This document shows positions 1 to 11,958 of a stretch of 64,000 bases of DNA, one piece after another. Position numbers and translations under genes: made by a program. A model generated the notes under the pieces. That model saw only the letters and a list, made by a program, of their open reading frames with translations, was not told where the DNA came from and searched no databases. Numbering within the stretch: the stretch's first letter is position 1; each line of letters begins with the position of its first letter. The stretch is from Neoconidiobolus thromboides FSU 785 (taxonomy: Eukaryota; Entomophthoromycota; Entomophthoromycetes; Entomophthorales; Neoconidiobolaceae). The DNA is taken from assembly GCA_025603075.1 (NCBI GenBank), contig MU626258.1:135457-199456 (forward strand). The letters run 5' to 3'.

Positions 1-1657
1 TATATTCCTCCTTTAACTTGAAATTTTCCCATATCCTCTTGTTATCTCATCAGCATTACTGCCACTTTGCATCTTGATGAGATAGCTAGAAGTCAATTCT
101 ATTCAGTTAGGATTTATTTATTATTCTAAAGTTAATGGATACAGCATTGACTTTTTACTTTCAGTATAATTCTAAGCTTCCCATCTTATATTTTTTACGC
201 TTATCTAACAGTTCTTAATTTAAAAGTAGAGCAACTTCAATGTTAAAAACAGATAAGAGCATTAATTCAATAGTCAATAATCGATTTTAATGTTTAAAAA
301 ATGAATAAATAATGAAATAAAAAGATTACTTTGTCATTAATATGATTGAAAGCATAATCTTTAAAACTTACGCATACATTTTGTCCATTTATATTTAATA
401 TAAAATTCTGAAGGAAATCTCAAATACTGAGCAAATACTGCCATATCGCTTCATTTTAAAATAACAATTCAAAATTCAAATGAAATAATTAATCAAAAAG
501 AACAAATAGATAAATACTCAAACGAGGATCTAACTGTTTTTTTAATTTGTAATTTTTACAAAACAAATGAAATCACGTTAATATTAAAATCTTAATTTTG
601 TTATTACATTAATATCTTTAGGTTACAAATTTTAAAAAATGTAACTCTGTCTAAATTGAAAGAGAGATATTTGTTTCTGCTCAGTATTATTATTAGGAAT
701 GTTTTAATTCACCTTCTGCCCATTTTCAAGATCACAAGATTTTAAAGGGTTTTATTAAGTATCAAAAGATTTTATTAGCTTATTTTAAAACTAATCAAAA
801 ATTTCATTTTATTTTCACGGCTTTAGTCCAAAGTTCAACCTTGAAAATATTAAAAATAAATAAAAGATCAATTTTTGTTTATACTAACCCAGATTTATCA
901 AATGATTTGATATAAATTAAATGCAATTTCAAAGCATTTTAGAATCTATCAAAATAAAATAGGTAGTCAATTTATTTCAATAATTGTTAATGAAATGTCA
1001 TTATGTCTTATCAGCCCATTAGTCACAATATTGAATCAGCTCCCTCTTATCATATTTTTATAATCATTTCATCATACAGGTTTTGTTCAAGCAAAAGATT
1101 GTTTTTTTCTAATCCTTTTTTTAATCACAAAGAATCGCGCAATTTCAATTTTACGCTTAAAAATTTAATCCTTTAGAGTCGGAAAAATCCAGAACCCCTC
1201 TTTTTAACTAAGCTAACTCTTTACTAACTCTCTAATAGATAGTGAACATTATAATGTTGACAGATATCAAACTAAGACATTTATTAGAAAAGTACTTTTT
1301 TTGATAAGGAAGTTGGACTAAAATGCTATCTATTTTAACTCACTTGCTTATTAATCAATGGCTAGTTGACTCATCTATGAATTCATTTTGATCCAATTAA
1401 GCTTTTCTTATTCGATAATAACCAATGAAATTTCCTTCTTAACTAAATTATCGCTTTTTTCAGTAACCTTAAAATTTTTGCTTACCCCAAAACTAACAAA
1501 TAAAATATTTAAAAAAGCCCACCATCTTCAACGATGGGGCTAAAGGAAACACTAAGCGGTTTGACAGCTTTTATTTTATATATAAAAATAGATGAGATAT
1601 TATGACAAAAGAGAAATAATGTGATAAAGGGGGAGGGGTATCGGAGAAAAGAATAAC
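1..1657. other. AT-rich intergenic stretch, no gene seen
   Basis: No reading frame with recognisable content and no RNA gene could be supported here. The sequence is AT-rich with scattered homopolymer runs. It lies downstream of the bZIP gene, which is on the minus strand, and may include its 3' region. Confidence 0.6.
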
Positions 1658-2263
1658 TTAACGGGAACTCTTTTCTAGTAAAAGAGAGCGTAACCATTTG
1701 TTTTCTTTTTCTAAATCTTTTACTTTTTGATTCAAGTCATCCACCTTTTCAGCTAGCTCTTTGGCATTCTTTTCAAGTTCTAATTCTTTTTGCTTCTTGC
1801 GAATACGGAAACGTGCTGAAGCCAATGTATTACGCCTCCTTTTATCGAGGACTGGGTCATCCAACCTGTTTTCATCATCATCTAAGAGTTCTTCTTCTAA
1901 TAATGGTTGAACACTCTTCTCTTTCTTTTTCTTGGATTGAGCCTGTGTTTGTTGTTGATGATGTTTAGCTTCGGCTTCAGCCTTTTGTTTACTTAAATCC
2001 ATAGAACCATTGTTCATATATTGAGATGCTAATAAAAAGGTTAATATCAATCCAAATATGAATCAAAAATAAAACATACGATTGCCACTATCTAAAGGAA
2101 GGTTAAACTGATCCAACATTGGGTTATTGAAGAAGTTAACATCGCCTTCGAAACCAAAGGTGGCGTTAATCCAAGGATCTTGTTCTACAACCGGAGTGGG
2201 AGTGGAATCATAGCTCGATATAAAAGGTAGAAAAGGATCAAGGTTATAATTATAATTTGACAT
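1658..2263 (-). CDS. bZIP transcription factor, CYS-3/MetR/Met28 type
   Basis: Two exons (2263-2080 and 2028-1658) join across a 51-nt GT-AG intron (2079-2029) to give a 184-residue protein; the junction keeps the frame. Residues about 124-143 form a basic region containing RRRNTLASARFRIRKK. A leucine zipper of four to five heptads follows at about 145-180 and ends in ENKWLRSLL. The core with A-S-A-R-F-R and the ENKWL zipper end are typical of the fungal sulfur and amino-acid regulators CYS-3, MetR, Met28 and relatives, which activate sulfur-assimilation genes. The N-terminal 60 residues are acidic and aromatic and could be an activation region; residues 75-115 are rich in Q, K and acidic residues. 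The protein is short but cys-3-class factors can be. The family assignment rests on the bZIP alone, so another ATF4/GCN4-like role is possible. Confidence 0.85.
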
Positions 2264-4390
2264 ATTTAAATCAGAATCTGGAATTTATTTTAAGAACTAA
2301 ACAATATTGAGTGTTTTTTAGCTAATATTTATCTGTTTGGTTAAATTGATTGACTAGCAGTAGTCACTAAAGTTCAAATAATATTGAGATAAAAAAGAAA
2401 AGTCAAATTATTTATCATTTCCTTTGTAATGCTATTTATATTTTGAGAATGGATTACAATTATCATCCAATTAAAATAAACTTTTTTCTATTCTTTATAA
2501 TTAATTCGTGCAAAGTTTCAGCGATAAGAATATAATAGTGAAAAAACAAATCAATATCACCTAGTAATTAATAAAGAAATTATACTAAATATGATTAGAT
2601 TCGAACCCTTTGTTTCATTCATTTGGTAATTATACTGTTATTATTACATTATAGTTTTCTAGATCATCCATAAATTTGGAGTTATTTTTTAGTTTTGTTA
2701 TCTAAAATTAAACTGAAATTATGCCCAGATTGATGGGTAATTATTATTGGCTAAAATTAATGTCAGCACCAATTAATTAAGTTTGATCATAAAAACCATG
2801 AGTTGATTTGAATCCAGTATCTAACAGAAAGTTGAAAAATAAAGGGACTACTGTTATTAAGCCGAAAATATATCAAGTTATCTAAATGAATTAGTAATAA
2901 CAATCAACATCAGATTTTTAATTACTAATAAAAAATAAAAATATAAACTTCTAATATAGAAATAATGTAATAAATTAAAAACAAAATATAAAATCATATC
3001 TAATATGCAACAGAGTAGTAATACACGAGTCAACTGTCATTTTTGCTATATTTATTAACCACTATCCATTATTACAAGTCCTATTCTACAAATCTTAGTA
3101 CTTTTTTCGATTCAAAGCAAATTAAATATCGTCTATTTATATTAGATGCAATTCATTTGTTAAATTAAATATTTTTATTTGTTCTATATTTTGTCATAAT
3201 TTTTAAAGTTTTGGCATATATTTTTCAAAAATAATAATTTTCAATTCAATTTGTTCCCTGTCTTAATTATTAGTAAGAATAGTTAGGTTATATTTCATTA
3301 CTTTTTTTTGCCACATTTGCGCATATTATTACTATTTATTTCAGCTTTAAGCTACAGCCTGTGGTGAATTGATAATGGTTCTATTAAATGGTTTACCTTG
3401 TACTCTTTTTAATTTATTTTTTGATAGATTTTAGATTTGTCAAACAATTTCTAGAAATTTTTAATGATTTATATGGCTTTAATTGAGTTTGATAGAAGCT
3501 AACTAAACATCGAATAGTAGCAATGTGGGGGTATTTGAGCTTTTTAAAGCTTTAAGTTATATTTAGTATTAGCTAAAAATAAATATTTGATGCTTTTTTA
3601 AAGGATAAAAAGTCGGGATAAATATTAATTTCAAAACTAGAACATGCTTTTGAATCAGTGAAAGCCATGGCGATGAATTTGCCCAAAATTACTAGTAAAT
3701 TTTAAGTTGTGCAAAAAGTTGCTAAAAATTTTAAGCCGATTCAGCTTTTCAAAAACATTCATTGATTCCAAGTAAATTTCAAAATGGAATTTTAAAATTC
3801 AAAATATTTATTTCTCATAAAATATCTTTATTTCAAAGTTGATTATACAATAATTAATCGTTATTAAAAATTTTGAATTTTGGACATTTTACTGAAGGTC
3901 AACAATAAACTGCTATACAAATATTGGGCTTCAATTCTATAGAAATAATAATAATAATAAATAGATATAAATAATGATACACTAATATATTAAATTTAAC
4001 TATTAAGCATAACCAATCAAAAGTAATACATTAATGCCAAAGTTAAGATTAAATATGCCAATAAATAATAACTTAGTGATTAATAATCAATTTAGTTATT
4101 GATTAAAGATGGCTTCATTGTTTGATGCAATATGTTATTACATTGAGATTAATATTTCAAATAAGATTCTATAATAGAGTTATAAAGATTAAATTATAGT
4201 CAATCTTAAAAGGTTTGAAAGGTTTGTATACTGAATAAGATTCTTTTTTTAATGACTGTTTATAGTTTATGTTTTATGATCACTTTATAATTTATAATAA
4301 GTAATGTAAAATGTATTGAGTTTTTTTTGAAATTTTATCAATTTTACTAAGATAAGTTTAACTTTTAATTCTTTTACAAAAATGACAATC
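2264..4390. other. AT-rich intergenic stretch
   Basis: About 2.1 kb upstream of the bZIP gene. Frames are short and broken, with no recognisable protein. It may hold the promoter of the bZIP factor, but I see no motif I would defend. Confidence 0.55.
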
Positions 4391-4394
4391 ATAT

Positions 4395-4486
4395 GGGAGT
4401 GTTTTTGACTCTATTATTTTTTCCATTTTTTAAGCGCTATTTGAGTGGAAATTTATTAAAGTTCTTAAGCACAAAAATACATCCCC
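4395..4486 (-). mobile_element. GGGGATG-family MITE copy 1
   Basis: A 92-bp copy starting GGGAGTG and ending CATCCCC, flanked by ATAT on both sides (4391-4394 and 4487-4490). It contains the family core around AAGCGCTATTTGAGTGG. Orientation is called plus when the core reads AAATAGCGCTTAAAA; this copy is minus. Confidence 0.85.
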
Positions 4487-4979
4487 ATATGTCCAATAAT
4501 TGACCAATGTTTTTATAATGTTGCTTAATTGAAAGTGATTTTATTGATGATTTGAAATTTTGAAAATTCTGAAATCTGAGTTAGTTTCATATACTCTTTA
4601 ATTGTTTTTCTTTGCTTTGTTTTAATAACAAACATTAATTTGAAATAGTGTTAATATCTTTATTTATTAAATCAAATTTCATAAATAAAACACTAAAAAT
4701 ATATTCATACTTTAAATTAAATCTAATAATTTAATATTAATTTAATGCTATGTGTATTTGAATTTCTACGTTGAGTCTTTTTAAAATAATTGAATAATAT
4801 AATTTACTTTCTAATATAAGTTATAAATTGATTATCTTTAAAATAATCACTAATTTATTAGGAGTATACATAAATAGATAATAAATTACTATCATATTGT
4901 ATAAATCACTATCAGTCAACTACTTAACTTAATTCAATCTAACTTCACCATCTTAACTAACATTATAAAATCAAAATAT

Positions 4980-5073
4980 AGGATGTATTTTTGTTTAAGA
5001 ACTTTACTAACAAATTTTTCGCTTAAGTAACACTTAAAAGATAGAAAAAGTGATGAAACCAAAAAAAAATCCG
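4980..5073 (+). mobile_element. GGGGATG-family MITE copy 2, decayed ends
   Basis: The interior matches the family (GTTTAAGAACTTTACTAACA, then AGAAAAAGTGATGAAACC). Both termini are eroded (GGATG at the left, ATCCG at the right) and no flanking direct repeat remains. It looks like an older insertion. It lies just beyond the 3' end of the kinase gene. Confidence 0.7.
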
Positions 5074-5173
5074 AAATTATAGAATATAAAACATTTAATA
5101 TTATTACTGCTATTCCTCCTCTTATTCATACTACTACTAATAAAACAAAAATATCCTAAACTAGTCCTAAAAT

Positions 5174-7261
5174 TTAATCTTTTGAAGTCAATTTTTCAAA
5201 TGCTTCTAAAAGGAATTTTTGAGAAAAACCTGGATTAACATGCTCCATATTTAAAAAGGAGTCATTGAGTTGATTCAATCCTTCTTGTACTTCCTTACTA
5301 TTCGTTTCATTTAACATCTATTTAATAATAATAATAAATTGAAATTTAGTTATTAGTATATAATTTGTATAATTTATTACCTGTTCTAACACTGGTTTAA
5401 TGATACCACCATAGACAGTGGGCATAGCTTTAACAGTCTAATAAAAATACAAAAAATTAAATTAAATTTAATACTAGAATAATAGAAAGTTACCTCGTTC
5501 CCATCCACAAAGTGATCAGCTGAAGTAGAAGTAGCAGGTGGAGAAGGAATTGGACGATTTGGAATTGCAGGTGGAGATCTTACATTTGAATTTTGTTTAA
5601 CAGTATCATCAACAGGTTTTTGTTTCCCATGATTAACTTGATTATTATTACTTATTTCTTCAACCTTAGGTAATTCATGACGTATAGTATCAAAGTCCCA
5701 TGTTGTAGTTGAAAGTGGATCAGACCTATAAATTAAAATTAAATAAGTATGACTTTTATATCTTTAAATAATAATTTACTTAATCCTTGAACTTGAATCA
5801 ATATCTTCATCACTATCTGATAAATTATTAACTGCTGCCCAACGTTGATGACGTTCAATTAAATCAACTAAATAACTTGTTTTTTTAGCTGACTTAACAA
5901 AGCGATGCTTTAATAAATCTTTAGCTGACCAACGCTAATTTAATAGAAATTAATTATGTTTATAATATTCAAAATAAAAATTACCTGTCTAGGATCCCTT
6001 TGTAAACAACAGTTAACAAAATCTTTAAAGGTTCTTGAAAAGTTACCAGTTAACTGAGGTGGGTCACTTTTTGGTATTAAAAATAATACTTTCATTGGAT
6101 GTAATTCGGAATGGGGTGGACGTTGAGTTGCTAATTCAATAGCTGTAATTCCTAATGACCAAATATCTGCCTAAAAATCGGAATCAATAAAAATAAGTTA
6201 TATTATAATATTCTTTTTTTATTCTTATTTTTATTTTTATTCTTACTTTATTATTATATCCAGATTGTTTAATAACTTCGGGTGCCATCCAAAACTAAAT
6301 TTTTTCATTAAGATGGATATAATTATTAATAAAATAAAAATTATACTGGAGTGCCAACAAAACTATTCTTTTTAGTTTGGGTAGCTGTGATCTAAAAGCA
6401 AGTTAATATCAGTTTAATTTTAATTTTTAGCTTTTAATTTACTTGTCCAGATACACCAAAATCGGCCATTTTAACTATAAAAATTATATTTCACTTAATC
6501 AATTTAAAAAATCTTACTAAATTAAAACTTACCATCTCCACTTGCACTTAATAATAAATTAGCGGCTATTAAAATTCATTTAAAAATGGAATATATTATG
6601 ATTTAATTGAAATACCCTTGATATCTAAAACATACTTAATTAACTTTCAATCAAAAAAGTAATCAAAAAAAGATACCTCGATGTAATTTATTCTCACTAT
6701 GTAAGTATTCTAGTCCCTTTAATAACTCTCTCATGATAATCGCAATATAAGGTTCTGAAATAGCACCAGGTAAAAGCTAAAATAATTTAATAATAGCAAT
6801 AATGATAATAATGAAGATTACTAAATCAGCACATGAACCACCTAAACAGTATTCCATAACAATCCATAAAGAAGAGTCTTTTAGATAAGTACCATAATAC
6901 CTTTTCTATTTTAAATTACTCTTTTTAATTATTAGTAAATAATTACTTAGTTATATATGGTGAGTTTAATTGTGATAAAAATTTAATTTCTAATTCAATA
7001 TCTTCAATTTCATCTTCAGCCAACTCTAAATCAATCACTTTAATTGCTACAGGGATCTTGGAACGTTTATCGAATCTTATTTTAATATCATGAATCTTAT
7101 TTTTTTTACTTTTTTTTATTCAATTACCCTTTATATACTTTTCCAAATGAACCTCGTCCTAGAATATGATCAATAAAATAAGATTTAAGTCATATTCAAT
7201 AGTTACCAATTTGGTTTTGTTTAACATAAAACTCTTCAGGATCTATACTATTTCTGGACAT
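5174..7261 (-). CDS. Ste20-family (GCK-type) protein kinase
   Basis: A gene of about 15 small exons beginning [19 protein letters not shown]. Joined exons give a complete serine/threonine kinase domain at the N-terminus: glycine loop [15 protein letters not shown] lysine, HRDIKAANLLL catalytic loop, MADFGVSGQ magnesium loop, activation segment [16 protein letters not shown], then [14 protein letters not shown]. The GTPFWMAPEV signature and N-terminal position of the kinase mark the Ste20 group, closest to germinal-centre kinases of the MST/STK24, Kic1, Sid1 and Ppk11 type. In fungi these act in polarity, septation and cell-wall signalling. After the kinase, about 170 residues are low-complexity and proline-rich ([15 protein letters not shown]), and the protein ends [10 protein letters not shown]. 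Several introns split codons in conserved motifs, for example between HR and DIK. Exon borders in the tail are less certain than in the kinase domain. Confidence 0.88.
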
Positions 7262-7554
7262 AGTTTTAATAAAATTTCGCTTTTAAATATAAGCTAGACA
7301 ACTTTATTAGATAATTATTTTTATAGATAATAAGAATTCATTTTACATTTGTTGATTTTAAATTAATTAATATTCAAAAAAATAAACTTTTAATTTAATA
7401 GATTTTTGTGGCTAACAAACGGACATTTAAATAATCAATATCTAAAATAAGTAAAATGAAATCATTACTAAATCTAACCAATAAAAGTCAAGATATAAAA
7501 TTAAGCTTTAAAATTAATATTTTATTTTCTATTTACTATAAAATCAACTATTTA

Positions 7555-8765
7555 TTAAATTAAATTGAATTGTGGAATTGGACCCAATTCTTTAGGAAAA
7601 TAAGTGCTTGCACTTTTAATATATAATTCTTCTAATTCATTAATATAAGTTTGGTGAATTTCTAATACTTTTTCTTCACTTGGGTTAATATCTTTTTCAA
7701 TAATAATAGGTTTACCAACTATAGAAAATAAAAATAAATCTTTAGACACAAATTAAATACAATTCAATTCAGTTCTCTTACCGATTGTAACTAATGGCTT
7801 TTTTCTAGGTAAATAACCTTTACTACCAGTCATAATTCCTGATCCGATATAAAGTGGGATTGATAAACCTAAACGTTGTTGAATGAATTTTCTTATAGCA
7901 TAAAATATAGATTTTTCATCAAATTCATATTGATCAGCTAGATAATTTTCACCAAGATTAATTACAGGTACTAAATGAGCACTAATTAAATAGAATTAAT
8001 TTGTTATTATTATTATATATTATTATATATTATTATATATTATTATATATATATATCTTACCCAGTAATTAAAGCCAATTTAATAAAACCCAATCTATTT
8101 TTTAATATCAAATCCATTTTACCTGGTCTAGCAAATAAAGCTTCCCTTGCGCCACCAATTGGTAAAACTACAATGTTACCTTGACTGTTATTTAAATTTA
8201 ATGAATTTAAAATGGAAGTTTTTGAACAAGAAATAAACCCCATTAATTGAAAGATCTCTCTATAAAAAGGAAGATAAAAATTTAAGGGAATAGTAGCTAA
8301 TCTTATATTAAATCCATCTAATATTTGTTGAATATTACAATAGTTAGTTAAAAAAGAAGAGAAAGCACCCAGAGCTAAGATACCATGAGGATGATAGCCA
8401 AAGATGTAACTTGAATTAGTAGAAAAAGTGGAAACATCCGAGATGATTAATTGAGTTGAAAAATAATCCGAATAATAATACCACATTTTTAAACTTTTAA
8501 AAAATTGATTACTTCTACCACCTAACTCCCATTGTTTATCTAAAAATAATATATAGATACTATATAATATTATTAATGGGAAACAATAACTGTTTCTTAA
8601 TAATAATAAATAAAGTATTATACCTAAAAATGGACCTAATGGGAATAAACTATGTATCATAAGTTGAGGTATCCAATTTAAATTTGTTTTTGTTTTCGTT
8701 TTTGTTAATACTCTCAATTCTTGTAATGGTGATTCATTTTCTTCTTTTAATATATTAAAATACAT
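7555..8765 (-). CDS. Diacylglycerol acyltransferase, DGAT2 family (copy 1)
   Basis: Three exons (8765-8062, 7981-7782, 7718-7555) give 355 residues in frame. The family transfers an acyl group from acyl-CoA to diacylglycerol or monoacylglycerol at the endoplasmic reticulum and lipid droplet. Visible signatures are two hydrophobic segments at about 40-75, the FGYHPHG active-site motif at about 122-128, NFYLPFYREIF, GGAREAL and, in the last exon, VGKPI. Length and motif order are normal for the family. Exons 2 and 3 have the same lengths (200 and 164 nt) and phases as in the paralogue at 27.1-28.3 kb, which fixes the splice sites. Substrate (DGAT, MGAT or wax synthase) cannot be read from the sequence. 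Intron 1 contains a (TATTATATAT) repeat. Confidence 0.92.
8011..8050. repeat. Tandem TATTATATAT repeat in DGAT2 intron
   Basis: Four copies of the 10-bp unit TATTATATAT lie inside intron 1 (7982-8061) of the DGAT2 gene. This probably varies in copy number between strains. Confidence 0.85.
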
Positions 8766-8937
8766 GTTTTATCAAAGTTAAAAGTCTTTTTTTAATTATT
8801 ATTCTTGTATTTAATAAATTTTATTTTACTGCTGATCTCATTGTTAACCTCTTCAGCTGATCATAAGAAGAAAAGATAAAACTTAATTGGTCAATTTAAA
8901 AGTATATCTTAATTAAAAACTAAGTACTTAAATATAT

Positions 8938-9035
8938 GGGGATATGTTTTTTTGATTTCATCACTTTCTCTATTTTTTGAGCGCTATTTTTGAGCGGAAA
9001 GATTGTTAGTAAAATTCTTAAAAAAATACATCCCC
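8938..9035 (-). mobile_element. GGGGATG-family MITE copy 3
   Basis: A 98-bp copy from GGGGATATG to CATCCCC with ATAT on both sides (8934-8937 and 9036-9039). It sits between the DGAT2 gene and the exo-glucanase gene, upstream of the DGAT2 start and downstream of the glucanase stop. Confidence 0.88.
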
Positions 9036-9172
9036 ATATGTAATTTAAATCAATTTTTATATAGCTTTTAACTAAAATTTAAATGATATTTTAAATTAAG
9101 AAATTAATAATAAAATAATAAAGTAATATATTAGTATATTAATACTAAAATTTTATCAATATAAAATAAAAT

Positions 9173-10753
9173 TTATGACTTTTCTAAAGTTTGTTTACAA
9201 GAATAAGTACGTTTCGATGCATCTTTTGGCATCCAACCTTCTTTTAAACCAAGGAAGTAATCCCAATGCGGATTAATATGATTCTCTGTTTTAAAGTTCC
9301 AAAAGTACCAACCAATTCCATTTTCAAATGCATCCATTTGTTTTTCAGCAAATTGTTTTAAAAATTGTTTATACTCATTTGTAAATTTACTAACATCATC
9401 TTTACCCTCACAAGAACATTGTTCACAAATAGCACTATCTCCATCATAAGTACCATCATATCTAGATCCTAATTTAATCCCATTTAACCACTTCCCACAA
9501 TCATTAGATGCAACGGAAAATTCCCCACACATTGTCCATCCAAATTTCTCGGATGAAGTAGTAAAATCTTTAGCCCAAGCTGTACATGGAAAATCATTAA
9601 TATCATTTAATGATTTTGATATTAATTCTTTAGCAAATATAATATAATTATGAGAATCCAGAACTATATTTTTAAAATTCTCTTTTGGCATTTTATTATG
9701 CCATTTATCTAACCCTAAAAAACCTTCATGATATACAAGTAATGGTAAATTATTATCATTATTTCGATTTTTTCTAACTGATTCATATATTTGTTTATAA
9801 AAATTTAATATACCAATTTGATCATGAGTTTTATAAACAGCTGGTTCATTTAATACACCAATTTGAGTTACTAAATTGTTCCATTCTGGTGTACTAAAAT
9901 AATCTACAACTTGTAATAAAATATTACTAAATCTTTTAACATTCCCTTCACTCTCTGTAAAATTTTTATTTAAAAATCGAATATCACCAAATCTACCTGA
10001 ATGATTCCATCCATTTTGAGATCCTGGTGCTGCATGAAAATCAATCATTACTCTTATTCCATATTTTCTACACCATTGTAACCCTCTTAACAAATATTTC
10101 CAACTTCCATAAATAAAATTCTCATTATCTTGATTATCTATCATCCAGTAACCAATAGGAATACGTACATGATTTAAACCAGCATCTCGAATTATTTTAA
10201 TATCTTCTTCTGTTAAAAAAGTTTCATAATGTTTGATTAATCTTTTTGTACATTCTTTTTTACCAATAGTTTCACATAATGTCCATTCATCTAATACCCC
10301 TTCATCTATTTTATCTTCATAAATAGATGGGACAATAAAGGGTTCGGGTACTAACCAACCACCTAAATTAACCCCTCGAATTTTCATTTTTCCATATTCA
10401 AATACTTGATTTAATGCTGGTGTATTTTTATTGGGACTAATATTATCGTTAAATTCACCTAAATCTTTAGGTATTATTGTTAAATCTGGCTTTTCTACTA
10501 AGCCATTACTATTTATTTCAACTAAAGTTGGCATGAAGTTATTTGATTGATTCTGTTGCTTTGGTATTATTACTAAAAATACAATACATAAAGTAAGAGC
10601 AGTTATGATTAGAAATGATATTAAGCTTAATATAAACCATTTATATCGAATAAATATACTTTGATTACGTCCATTTAAACTTCGACTTTGATAACTTCGA
10701 TTCAATTCCTCTGTAGATGGATTTGCTGTCAATTTATATTCATTAATGACCAT
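9173..10753 (-). CDS. Membrane-anchored exo-beta-1,3-glucanase, GH5 (copy 1)
   Basis: An intronless gene of 526 residues. A cytoplasmic N-terminus is followed by one hydrophobic segment at about 39-63 (ILSLISFLIITALTLCIVFL), giving a type II membrane protein like fungal ExgD. The catalytic domain starts at KIRGVNLGGWLVPEPFI (about 124-140). The acid/base glutamate is in GVLNEPAVYK (E303) and the nucleophile in CGEFSVASNDCG (E411). DFHAAPGSQNGWNHSG and the GWYFWNFKTE block near the end complete the family pattern. The enzyme trims glucose from beta-1,3-glucan ends during wall remodelling. It is divergent from copy 2 across 1.2 kb and about 70 percent alike by eye. Confidence 0.93.
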   Translation of the reverse strand: MVINEYKLTANPSTEELNRSYQSRSLNGRNQSIFIRYKWFILSLISFLIITALTLCIVFLVIIPKQQNQSNNFMPTLVEINSNGLVEKPDLTIIPKDLGEFNDNISPNKNTPALNQVFEYGKMKIRGVNLGGWLVPEPFIVPSIYEDKIDEGVLDEWTLCETIGKKECTKRLIKHYETFLTEEDIKIIRDAGLNHVRIPIGYWMIDNQDNENFIYGSWKYLLRGLQWCRKYGIRVMIDFHAAPGSQNGWNHSGRFGDIRFLNKNFTESEGNVKRFSNILLQVVDYFSTPEWNNLVTQIGVLNEPAVYKTHDQIGILNFYKQIYESVRKNRNNDNNLPLLVYHEGFLGLDKWHNKMPKENFKNIVLDSHNYIIFAKELISKSLNDINDFPCTAWAKDFTTSSEKFGWTMCGEFSVASNDCGKWLNGIKLGSRYDGTYDGDSAICEQCSCEGKDDVSKFTNEYKQFLKQFAEKQMDAFENGIGWYFWNFKTENHINPHWDYFLGLKEGWMPKDASKRTYSCKQTLEKS

Positions 10754-11958
10754 TTTATATACTATATATTATAGTTTATATATTATATATTATATATTAT
10801 ATATTTTATATTTTATATTTTATTTAATTGAAAAATAAAATTAATAAAAACCACTTTTAATTTATTTAGTTGAAATTTGAAAATTCTCGAAATTGTCTAA
10901 CTAATTTTAGAAATTCTAGTTGAAACTTTTAATGACTACATCTTTAACTTAATTGATTATTGGTTAAAATAATAATTCAATTGAAATGATTGGTGGTTTT
11001 AATAAATAAATAGTTCAAAATACTCAATCTTTTGTTGATTAAATATAACTTTCACATTTTGATTTCTGTCAGTCGTTAAAAATTGAAATATTAATTTTAA
11101 GATAATAAACTGTGATTTTTAAATTTTTTATTTACTTTGTTTTATCTTGAGCTGATGTTAACAATATTATTTAACTAAAAATCAGACAATTATTATTTAT
11201 AGAAATCGCGTTTTTAGAGAATGTTAATATCTATTCGAAAATTTATTCTGAATGAGATTAAGAAAAATAGTGCTTACTAAATTCAAAGTTAAATTTATTA
11301 TTTTTATCTGATATATTTAAAGATTACAATATATTAATAAACTAACTATAAAAATATAATATTAATTTACTGAAGTACATGATCTGATTCTATTAATATA
11401 AACACATACATGATAACTTTTATATTATCAATTGAAAATATCAATTTAATATTTTAAAATTCAAACTTGTGTAATAGTTATTATTCTATCGTTTTATTAA
11501 ATCTTAAATAATCCTACATCTAATTTTAAAAATATGATACTAAAAATAACTAGTAAAAGTATTATTTTAAATGATAAAAGATTCTAATTTCAATTTCAAT
11601 TTGATTGGCTAGAACCATATTAAATTTAATTAACTATTGGTTTTATGTGGTGCAATACTTTTATATAAAGTTAAAAATAAAATTATCTTCAGGAACTAGT
11701 AATGTAATAATACAATCAAAAAGTATTTAAAATATCAAAATAACATTATTTGATTTGTTGATATTATCAGAGAGGCTTCTTTCATTCATTTAATTTGTTA
11801 CAATTTAGAATTCTGATCACTAATTAATAAATAGTCTTTAGATCTTGACTATTGAATTTATAGATAAGAATAAATATATATAAATAGATGTTATTTAATA
11901 AAAAAATAATTTTGTTTTTTATATAATTTAATCTAATTAATTGTATATCATTTAAACA
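10754..11958. promoter_or_regulatory. Shared 1.2-kb region between divergent glucanase genes
   Basis: The two exo-glucanase genes point away from each other, so this region must hold both promoters. The first 75 bases next to copy 1 (10755-10830) are almost pure TATAT/TTTTATAT repeat. No other clear operator is seen. Confidence 0.55.

Noticed and set aside
2585-2610. GGGTTCGAATC string suggesting a tRNA
   Set aside because: Flanking bases do not pair into a T arm and no D arm lies at the expected distance.
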